DNA of 6,044 nucleotides from Smithella sp. (GTDB lineage Bacteria; Desulfobacterota; Syntrophia; Syntrophales; Smithellaceae). The notes below the pieces were generated by a model. That model saw only the letters and a program-made list of their open reading frames with translations, was not told where the DNA came from and did not search any database. Numbering within the stretch: position 1 is the stretch's first letter; each line of letters opens with the position of its first letter. The stretch is taken from assembly GCA_012797505.1 (NCBI GenBank), contig JAAZOZ010000179.1, positions 1 to 6,044 on the forward strand, in the 5' to 3' direction. Positions 1 to 6,044 of this stretch are shown in pieces. The position numbers and the translations under genes were made by a program.

Positions 1-200
1 TCCACGCGATCCAGCATGTCCCGGTGGTCCGCAAAGGCCGGACACCCGTAAAGATCGGCCGCCTTTTGGGCCTTTTCGATTTGGCTGTCGGACACGCCGG
101 CAATGACGCAGGAGCCGATCCGGGCATATTTCTGCAGATGATAACCGCCCAGATGGCCGATCCCGACCACGCCGATGCGTAATTTTTTTTCTGCTGTCAT
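1..200 (-). CDS. Gfo/Idh/MocA-family NAD(P)-dependent oxidoreductase, N-terminal part
   Basis: The first 66 codons of a gene that runs off the left edge. It begins with ATG at 200-198 and reads MTAEKKLRIGVVGIGHLGGY, a Rossmann dinucleotide-binding start with the GxGxxG motif at residues 13-18 (GIGHLG). An acidic residue, D38, sits at the end of the predicted second strand (AGVSD), which usually favours NAD over NADP. The HLQKYA stretch after the glycine loop and the later FADHRDML stretch are typical of the Gfo/Idh/MocA family. The gene lies 10 nt after the lpxA stop, with a weak GAGA ribosome site overlapping that stop, so it is probably co-transcribed with the lipid A genes. Oxidoreductases of this family lie between lpxA and lpxB in many Desulfobacterota. 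In Acidithiobacillus, GnnA of this type oxidises the 3-OH of UDP-GlcNAc so that GnnB can aminate it. Whether this gene does the same cannot be told from the fragment, since the substrate-binding domain is outside the window. Confidence 0.88.
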   Translation of the reverse strand, partial: MTAEKKLRIGVVGIGHLGGYHLQKYARIGSCVIAGVSDSQIEKAQKAADLYGCPAFADHRDMLDRV

Positions 201-210
201 GTTTTATCTC

Positions 211-984
211 TCAGCGGCAGACGCCTCTTTCCGAATTTTTGATGAAGGTGAGAAAATGCCGGACCTCCGGGAGATCCTCCACCTCTTTTTGCGCTTTTTC
301 CAGAGCGGCCTCCAGAAGCAGATCGGAGCGGAAAACAATCTTGTAGGCGTCCTTGAGCGCTTTGATGGTTTGTTCAGAAAAATTGCGCCGCTGCAGGCCG
401 ATCAGATTGAGGCCGAACAGTTTGGCGTGGTTGCCGTTGGCCAGCGTGTAGGGGGGGACATCCCGGGCCACGCCGGAAGCGCCGCCGATGAACGAATGCG
501 CCCCGATGCGCGTGAACTGATGGACGCCCGACAGGCCGCTGATGATGGCGTAGTCTTCCACGTGAATGTGGCCGGCCAGCGTGGCGACGTTGGACATGAT
601 GATATGGTTTCCCAGCTTGCAGTTGTGCGCGACATGGCAGTACGCCATGATCAGATTGTGGTCGCCGAGGATGGTGACGCCGATGTCGGCGGACGTCGAG
701 CGGTGGATGGTGACGAATTCGCGGATGGTGTTGAAGTTGCCGATGACCACCCGCGTCTTTTCACCGCCGAATTTCAAATCCTGCGGGGGCGCGCCGATCG
801 AGCAGAATTGAAAGATGCGGCAGCCTTCGCCGATGCGGGTGTAATCGTCAATGACGGTGTGCGGACCGATCACGGTGTTTTTGCCGATGACCACGTCGCT
901 GCCGATGATGCTGTAAGGGCCGATTTCCACGCCTTCTGCCAGTTGGGCGTCGGGCGCGACGATGGCGGTGGGATGAATTTTCAT
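211..984 (-). CDS. lpxA: Acyl-[ACP]--UDP-N-acetylglucosamine O-acyltransferase (LpxA)
   Basis: Catalyses the first step of lipid A synthesis in the cytoplasm, moving a 3-hydroxyacyl chain from acyl carrier protein to position 3 of UDP-GlcNAc. The 257-residue protein is close to the usual length (E. coli 262) and aligns along its whole length. Residues 1 to about 185 are hexapeptide repeats of a left-handed beta helix and the rest is the helical C-terminal domain (EGLKRRGFS-like stretch at 196-203, then KDAYKIVFRS). The catalytic base is H120 in the HVAH motif (E. coli H125), with H117 matching H122. SIGAPPQDLKF (62-72) and RDVPPYTLANGNHAK are family hallmarks. G168 matches E. coli G173, the residue tied to long acyl chain choice, so a chain of about C14 is possible but unproven. 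The start ATG overlaps the lpxD stop (ATGA), and an AAGGTG site 4 nt upstream lies inside lpxD, which points to translational coupling. No fabZ separates it from lpxD. Confidence 0.97.
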   Translation of the reverse strand: MKIHPTAIVAPDAQLAEGVEIGPYSIIGSDVVIGKNTVIGPHTVIDDYTRIGEGCRIFQFCSIGAPPQDLKFGGEKTRVVIGNFNTIREFVTIHRSTSADIGVTILGDHNLIMAYCHVAHNCKLGNHIIMSNVATLAGHIHVEDYAIISGLSGVHQFTRIGAHSFIGGASGVARDVPPYTLANGNHAKLFGLNLIGLQRRNFSEQTIKALKDAYKIVFRSDLLLEAALEKAQKEVEDLPEVRHFLTFIKNSERGVCR

Positions 985-2030
985 GGTTCACCTTCCCTGT
1001 TTTTATGAATGACGGCTTCCAGCTCTTCCACGCGCCGGAGCAGTTTTTCCATTTTGGCGCGGATTTCCGGAAGTTTGGCCTTGCTGACTTCGACCTTCAG
1101 CCAGTCCCGGAACGGAAGAAACGGCGTGCCTCCGCCGACCATGCCCGCGGGAATGCTCTTGTGAATGCCCGAGGAAGCGCCGATCATCACGGAGTCTCCG
1201 ATGGTGATATGGCCGACGATGCCGACCTGGCCGCCGATGATGACGCTTTTGCCGATTTTGGTCGAGCCGGAGATGCCGGTCTGCGCGGCGATGGCCGAAT
1301 TTTCGCCGATGACGACGTTGTGCGCGATCTGCACGAGGTTGTCGATCTTCACGTTGCGCCCAATCCAGGTTTTGCCCAGCGTGGCGCGGTCCACGGTGGT
1401 GTTGGCGCCCAGCTCCACGTCGTCGTCGATTTGAACGATGCCGACCTGGGGGATTTTTTTGTTCTGCGATCCCGGCGCGGAAAATCCGAAGCCGTCGCCG
1501 CCGATGACCACCCCGGAATGCAGGATGACCCGCCGGCCGATGACCGAGCGGGCGTAAACGGAGACGTTGGCGTACAGGACGGAATCTTCTCCAACCGAAG
1601 CGTCGCGGCCGATAAATACGCCGGGATAAAGAACCGCGCCTTTATCCACGCGGGCGCCGCGGCTGATGAACGCCCGGGGCATGACGGTCGCCTCCGGGGA
1701 GACCGAAGCCCCTTCTTCGATATATGCGTCCGGGCTGATGCCCGCGGGACCGTGATCGACCGGATAAAAAACCGCCAGCAGCTTGCCGAACGCCGCGTAG
1801 GGATCGGCCACGGCAATCAGATTTTTATCCGGCGCGACGGTTCCCGGAGGGACGAGGATCGCCCCCGCGAGCGTGGTTTTGAGCCACTTGAAATACTTCG
1901 GATTGGAGACAAACGTCAGATCGTCCGCGTCCGCCTCCTCGATCGGACGGATATCGCCGATCAGCTTCTGGCCGTCTCCCGCAACCGCGCCGCCCACCAG
2001 GGCGGCTATTTCCGCAATGCTTTTTTTCAT
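981..2030 (-). CDS. lpxD: UDP-3-O-(3-hydroxyacyl)glucosamine N-acyltransferase (LpxD)
   Basis: Third enzyme of lipid A synthesis: it adds the second 3-hydroxyacyl chain, to the 2-amino group of UDP-3-O-acylglucosamine, in the cytoplasm. The protein has 349 residues (E. coli 341). An N-terminal uridine-binding domain spans about 1-100 (IAEIAALVGG, then DLTFVSNPKY at 38-46). A left-handed beta helix of hexapeptide repeats follows at about 100-290, and a C-terminal helix, likely the acyl carrier protein contact, lies at about 305-345. The catalytic histidine is H237 in DNLVQIAHNV, and the LpxD marker VIGGDGFGF is at 175-183. The C-terminal helix is rich in Lys/Arg/Glu (EIRAKMEKLLRRVEELE) and may form a trimeric coiled coil. 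The gene starts 15 nt after ompH. The ribosome site is weak (GAAG very close to the ATG), so it may depend on coupling to ompH. It overlaps lpxA by 4 nt. Confidence 0.97.
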   Translation of the reverse strand: MKKSIAEIAALVGGAVAGDGQKLIGDIRPIEEADADDLTFVSNPKYFKWLKTTLAGAILVPPGTVAPDKNLIAVADPYAAFGKLLAVFYPVDHGPAGISPDAYIEEGASVSPEATVMPRAFISRGARVDKGAVLYPGVFIGRDASVGEDSVLYANVSVYARSVIGRRVILHSGVVIGGDGFGFSAPGSQNKKIPQVGIVQIDDDVELGANTTVDRATLGKTWIGRNVKIDNLVQIAHNVVIGENSAIAAQTGISGSTKIGKSVIIGGQVGIVGHITIGDSVMIGASSGIHKSIPAGMVGGGTPFLPFRDWLKVEVSKAKLPEIRAKMEKLLRRVEELEAVIHKNREGEP

Positions 2031-2045
2031 GGTCTTCAGCGAGGC

Positions 2046-2576
2046 TTACTTTTTTGCGCCCGACGCTTTGTTGAAATCATCGATGACCTTTTTGCTGATG
2101 TCGCCGGCCTTGTCGAAGTAGGGCAGCGGCATGGTGCTGATGTCCATGATCACGGTGTATTTTTCCTTTTCGGCAATGGCCCGGACGACTTTCAGGATTT
2201 CGGGGATCAGTTGCTGCGAATATTCCTGATCGCGTTTCTGCAGCTCCTTGTTGGTGTCGTCCACGAGAATCTGGTAGTCGCGCATTTTTCGCTGGTAGGC
2301 GGTTTCCTTGTCGCCGCGCGCGCTGGCCGTCATCACGGCGCCCTGTTTGTCCAGTTCGTCCTTGAGTTTTTTCACCTCGTTTTCCATGGATTTGATGTTT
2401 TCCTGTTTCCGGGCAAACAGCTTTTTAAAGTCTTCGGCCGCTTTCTTGCCCGCATTGGAATTTTGAATGATCGTCTGCATATTGATGAAGCCGATCTTGT
2501 CGGCGGCCAGCGCCGTGTTCGTCCAGGCAAAAAGAAGCAGCGTCAGTCCCGCGATCAAAAGAATACTCTTTTTCAT
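2046..2576 (-). CDS. skp: OmpH/Skp-family periplasmic chaperone
   Basis: A periplasmic chaperone that, in the Skp family, forms a jellyfish-like trimer holding unfolded outer-membrane proteins on their way to BamA. The 176-residue protein starts with a clear Sec signal peptide: MKKS, a hydrophobic core ILLIAGLTLLLFAW, and ALA at 22-24 before the likely cleavage at A24/A25. The mature protein opens with the family's short strand KIGFINMQTIIQ, followed by a charged, Lys/Glu/Gln-rich helical hairpin at about 40-125, the tentacles of the trimer. It closes with the strand YTVIMDIS and a final helix. The protein is slightly longer than E. coli Skp (161). The gene follows bamA after 67 nt and has the strongest ribosome binding site in the window (AAGGAGG, 10-nt spacer), which suits a chaperone needed in larger amounts than BamA. 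In Desulfobacterota it is usually annotated OmpH family. Confidence 0.93.
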   Translation of the reverse strand: MKKSILLIAGLTLLLFAWTNTALAADKIGFINMQTIIQNSNAGKKAAEDFKKLFARKQENIKSMENEVKKLKDELDKQGAVMTASARGDKETAYQRKMRDYQILVDDTNKELQKRDQEYSQQLIPEILKVVRAIAEKEKYTVIMDISTMPLPYFDKAGDISKKVIDDFNKASGAKK

Positions 2577-2586
2577 CTTAAAATTT

Positions 2587-2593
2587 CCTCCTT
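2587..2593 (-). promoter_or_regulatory. Strong ribosome binding site of ompH/skp
   Basis: AAGGAGG on the minus strand, a full match to the anti-Shine-Dalgarno core, with a 10-nt AT-rich spacer before the ompH ATG at 2576. It is much stronger than the sites of lolD, bamA and lpxD in the same operon and confirms the ompH start. It lies about 11 nt downstream of the second inverted repeat, so a structure or bound protein there could affect access to it. Confidence 0.85.
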
Positions 2594-2604
2594 CAGTCGG
2601 TTAA

Positions 2605-2637
2605 ATTACTGTTCAGTAATGAAAATTTCTTTCATTA
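2605..2637 (-). promoter_or_regulatory. Two overlapping inverted repeats in the bamA-ompH spacer (possible operator or alternative hairpins)
   Basis: The 67-nt spacer between bamA and ompH holds two inverted repeats sharing 4 nt. The first in transcription order has 8-bp arms (2637-2630 and 2624-2617, TAATGAAA/TTTCATTA) around a 5-nt loop and starts 6 nt after the bamA stop. The second has 7-bp arms (2605-2611 and 2614-2620, ATTACTG/CAGTAAT) around a 2-nt centre. The second looks more like a DNA operator for a dimeric regulator than an RNA hairpin, because a 2-nt loop is too tight without fraying. The first could fold in RNA but is AT-rich and weak. Neither is followed by a proper U-tract, so a rho-independent terminator is unlikely. 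Function is not known. Confidence 0.5.
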
Positions 2638-2643
2638 GCTCTA

Positions 2644-5278
2644 TCACATAAACATGCCGATGGTGAATTCCCAGCGGCCCTTGCTGTCGTCGCTCAGTCC
2701 CTTGTTGTCCAGCACGTAGCCGTACTCCAGGCGAAGCGGGCCGATGGGAGAATACCAGCGGATGCCGGCGCCGCAGGTGCTTCTCAGGTCGTCGAGATAA
2801 TAGCCGCCGTTCCAGGTGTTGCCCGTGTCGTAAAATACGACGCCCTTTATTCCTGCGTCTTTGACGAGCGGAAAAACCACCTCCGCGGTCCCGGTGAGCA
2901 TGGTGGTGCCGCCGACCACGTCGCTGGTTCCCGGATTGGTCGGCCCCACGTAGCGCAGACCGCGCAGGGAGTTGATGCCGCCCAGCACGTACCGTTCATA
3001 GATCGGAATCTTGTCGTCGCTGTCGTCATTGTTCTGCAGATACCCGATCTGGCCTTTCAGGGAGAAGACCATGTCCCAGAAGAGCGGAACAAAGCCGATC
3101 GTGCTGGCGTTGTATTTGACGAACTTGGTGTTCCCGCCCAGCGGCATGCCGGCATACTGGACGGATGCGGTGGACTTGAGGCCTTTGCTGGGGAACATGA
3201 CGTCGTTGGTGGTGTCGTAGGACATGGTGAAGGTGACGGCGCTCGTCTTTCGCTCGCCCTCCTGCACCTTGATGTAATACGACGCGGTGGCATAATTGAT
3301 GTCCTGGATGTTGTCGATGCTGTACTTGTAGCCGACGTAGCCGACGATTTTCCAGAACAGCGGGTGGCCCAGGGTGACCCCCGCGCCCATGGTGTCCAGC
3401 GTGTAGGAGTCGTATTCCTTTTTGTATTTCCAGACGTCGGCCTTGAACCACAACGGCAGATCGAACAGGAAGGGTTCGGTGAAGGACAGTTCGTAGTTGT
3501 TGGTTTTGGAGCCGAGCGAGGCCTTCAGGCTCATGGTCTGCCCGTAGCCCAGGAAGTTCTGCTGAACGATCTGCGCCATGATCACCGCCTGGTCCACGGC
3601 GCTGTACCCCGCGCCGATCATGAACATGCCGGTGTTTTTTTCCTTGACCCGGATGTTGATGTCCATTTGGTTGTCCGGCGCCTTGTCCGTCTGGATGTCC
3701 ACTTCTTCGAAATAGCGAAGCTGGTTGAGGTTTTCGTAGCTTTTTTTCAGCTTGGTGGAGGAATACAAATCCCCCTCCACGATGAACAGCGAACGGCGGA
3801 TCACTTTGTCGCGGGTGGTGGTGTTGCCGGAAATGCCGATGCGGGCGATGTGGACCAGTTCGCCTTTCTTCAGGAGGAAGTTCAAATCCACCAGCTGCTC
3901 CTTTTCATGGGTGGTGACCTGGGGATTGACGTCGGCATTGGCGTACCCTTCGTCGTTGGCCGTTGTCGTGATCATCTCCATGTCCTTCATGATCGCTTCC
4001 CGGCTGTAGTGGCTGCCGCTTTTGGTCTTTAACTGCGCGTACAGGTCGGCCCGGGTTTTCTCCAGATAATCTCCGGAGATTTCCACTTTGCCGATTTTGA
4101 AGCGCTTGCCTTCGCGGACGACAATCTTGATGTAGATGCCCTTGTCGTCATGCGTGATGACCGGCTCGCCGATCTGGGCGTTCACGAAGCCGTTGTTGAA
4201 ATAAAAAGCGGTCAGCCGCTGAACATCCTGCTTGAGCTGCTGGGATTGCAGGATGCCCGTGTCCGTAATGAAGCCCAGCAGGGTTCGCTCGTTCGTGGCC
4301 ATCATGCCGACCAGTTCTTTGGTCGTGAAGGATTCATTTCCTTCAAACGTAATGGAGCGGATATAAACCCGGTCGTTTTCCTTGATGTCCAGAATCAGGA
4401 CGAAATCCTTCTCGCCGTCTTTTTCCAGACGGTCGGTAATTTCGGCGTTGTAGTAGCCTTTGGTGTCGTAAAGCGCCTTGATTTTTTGCAGGTCCTGCTT
4501 GATGTTTTCCGGATTGACGCTTTGCCGCACCTTGACGCTCATGGCTTCCAGAATGTCGTCCTTGTCCACCTTCTTGTTGCCGATCAGGCGGATTTCCGAA
4601 ATGAGGCCTTTTTCGACCACGTTGAAGGTCAGCACCTTGCCTGCGGCCTCCGTCGCGACGTCGGCGCTGACGTCCAGAAAATACCCCATCTTGAAGATGG
4701 TTTTGATGTCGTCGCTGATGTCTTCCTCATCCAGCGGATTTCCGGGCCTGCTTTTGATTTTCTGCCGGATGGCGTCCGCGCCGATCTTGCGGTTGCCCGC
4801 GATTTCCACTCGCGCGATTTTATCCAGGAGGCCCGCCCGGTCCAGAATTTCCCGCTTCAGCGCCGCCGCCAGCGCTCGGGCGCCCGCGTCGCCCTTTCCC
4901 TGAACCGAAACGGCCGGCAGGATTTTCCCTTCGGCAACGTCGATGATTTGCGCGTCGATGTTCAGGGCTTCGCCGAACTGCATAATGCTGCCGGTGACGA
5001 CGTAATCGGCGCCCAGCGCTTTTCCCGCCGCGGCCGCTTCCTGCGGGTTGGGGGCAGGGCTGCCCGGTTCGAAGCCCCCCGCGGTTTTTACTTCCACTTT
5101 CTTTTCCCGCCCGAATTCCGTAAGCAGGCTGTTGTAAACCGACGCCTGCAGTTCGGCGCTTCCGGAAAGCGCGTAAACCTCAAAGGGGAGAACGCATATT
5201 TTTTTGGGGCCGTCCGCCCGCGCCTCCGCCGCAAACAAAAGAAGAAGAACCGCGATGAAGAGCCGGATCGTTTTGAAG

Positions 5279-5289
<11 letters not shown>
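2644..5289 (-). CDS. bamA: Outer membrane protein assembly factor BamA (Omp85) with an extra N-terminal domain
   Basis: The central subunit of the BAM complex, which folds beta-barrel proteins into the outer membrane. The 881 residues exceed E. coli BamA (810) by about 70. Order: signal peptide 1-25 (hydrophobic IAVLLLLFAA, ARA cleavage site), an extra alpha/beta domain at about 28-155, five POTRA repeats at about 157-228, 229-305, 307-395, 397-476 and 478-550, then the barrel from about 553. POTRA marks include VEIAGNRKI, IRLIGNKKV, ITFEGNESF, VEISGDYLE and IGISGNTTT, each followed by a YF/GYY/GFVNA-like stretch. Barrel marks are FLGYGQ (579-584), NYELSFTEPFLFD, GGINSLRGLRY and SPIGPLRLEYGY (847-858). 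The lid-loop motif reads LRGL (775-778) rather than the usual VRGF/Y. The chain ends WEFTIGMFM, with Met where an aromatic residue is normal. The extra domain (ICVLPFEVYA; ALGADYVVTGSI at 91-102) resembles TolB-N/CsgG-like domains. The ATG overlaps the end of lolD by 11 nt, so the two are likely coupled. Confidence 0.97.
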
Positions 5290-5969
<680 letters not shown>

Positions 5970-5977
<8 letters not shown>

Positions 5978-6044
5978 ATCTCAGGGCTTCCGCCGGATCC
6001 AGCCTCGACGCCCTCCATGATGGATAGATCGTGGACAGAAAACA
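5970..6044 (-). CDS. lolCE: Lipoprotein-releasing ABC transporter permease (LolC/LolE family), C-terminal end only
   Basis: The last 24 codons and the TAA stop (5972-5970) of a gene entering from the right edge. The peptide reads CFLSTIYPSWRASRLDPAEA and ends LRYE. The pattern L-S/A-T-x-Y-P-S/A-xx-A-S/A-xLDPAEALRYE is the well-known C-terminus of LolC/LolE permeases and related MacB-type permeases, just after the last membrane helix. Its position directly before lolD, with which it overlaps by up to 8 nt, fixes the function: it is the membrane partner of that ATPase in lipoprotein sorting. LolC and LolE cannot be told apart from this fragment, and many Desulfobacterota have a single LolC/E-type protein acting as a homodimer. 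Confidence 0.9.

Noticed and set aside
100..984. Tandem repeats in the DNA of lpxA and lpxD
   Set aside because: The 18-base periodicity comes from the hexapeptide repeats of the left-handed beta helix and is fully explained by the proteins. It is not a satellite or CRISPR-like array.
175..1008. A 277-codon open frame on the plus strand opposite lpxA
   Set aside because: It covers lpxA almost exactly. Its repetitive DDG/ADD text is the reverse reading of beta-helix repeats, and LpxA is certain on the other strand.
2617..2637. A rho-independent terminator after bamA
   Set aside because: The stem is only 8 bp, almost all A/T, and is not followed by a run of U in the transcript. Strong downstream genes in the same operon also argue against termination here.
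2577..2643. An internal promoter for ompH in the bamA-ompH spacer
   Set aside because: The spacer is AT-rich, but I could not find a -35 box near TTGACA correctly spaced from a -10 box. The best pairs have 15-bp spacing and poor matches. A regulator-dependent promoter cannot be excluded.
1005..2651. A 548-codon open frame on the plus strand opposite lpxD and ompH
   Set aside because: It crosses three features (lpxD, ompH and the spacer) and is a low-complexity, Asp/Ala/Gly/His/Arg-rich mirror of the hexapeptide repeat codons. It has no recognisable domain or ribosome site, while the minus-strand proteins match known families from end to end.
3364..4032. A 222-codon plus-strand open frame opposite the middle of bamA
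   Set aside because: It is an antisense shadow rich in His/Val/Phe from reversed Asp/Asn/Lys codons, with no domain and no context for a plus-strand gene.

Overview
The window is a compact, single-direction stretch of an outer-membrane biogenesis operon from a diderm, lipopolysaccharide-making bacterium. All seven genes lie on the minus strand, so transcription runs from position 6044 towards position 1. In that order they are: the last 24 codons of a LolC/LolE-type lipoprotein-releasing permease, lolD (its ATPase), bamA (the beta-barrel insertase), ompH/skp (a periplasmic chaperone), lpxD and lpxA (lipid A acyltransferases), and the first 66 codons of a Gfo/Idh/MocA-family NAD(P)-dependent oxidoreductase. 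The order lol - bamA - ompH - lpxD - lpxA - Gfo/Idh, with the oxidoreductase where the path to lpxB normally continues, is typical of Desulfobacterota (former Deltaproteobacteria; a Syntrophia-like lineage is plausible). This placement is inferred from gene order and protein style, not from a database search.

The genes are very tightly packed. lolC/E and lolD overlap by 8 nt (if the upstream lolD start is used), lolD and bamA overlap by 11 nt, and lpxD and lpxA overlap by 4 nt (ATGA). Gaps are 10 nt between lpxA and the oxidoreductase and 15 nt between ompH and lpxD. The only real spacer is the 67 nt between bamA and ompH. It is AT-rich and holds two overlapping inverted repeats followed by a strong Shine-Dalgarno sequence. 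No promoter or rho-independent terminator is convincing inside the window, and no gene-free stretch approaches 300 bases. I see no tRNA, rRNA, mobile element or CRISPR.

The genes cover the three streams that build an outer membrane. LolC/E-LolD extracts lipoproteins from the inner membrane, including those that would serve BamA. OmpH/Skp carries unfolded porins across the periplasm and BamA inserts them. LpxA and LpxD add the first acyl chains to the glucosamine precursor of lipid A. The oxidoreductase may modify that sugar precursor, as GnnA does in Acidithiobacillus, but this is only a hypothesis.

The main points for a second look are an extra TolB/CsgG-like domain of about 125 residues in front of the POTRA repeats of BamA, a variant LRGL lid-loop motif and a non-aromatic terminal Met in the same protein, the mutually exclusive hairpins before ompH, the absence of fabZ between lpxD and lpxA, and the lipid A-linked oxidoreductase. 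No wholly new system is evident: this is a well-known conserved locus with some unusual details.
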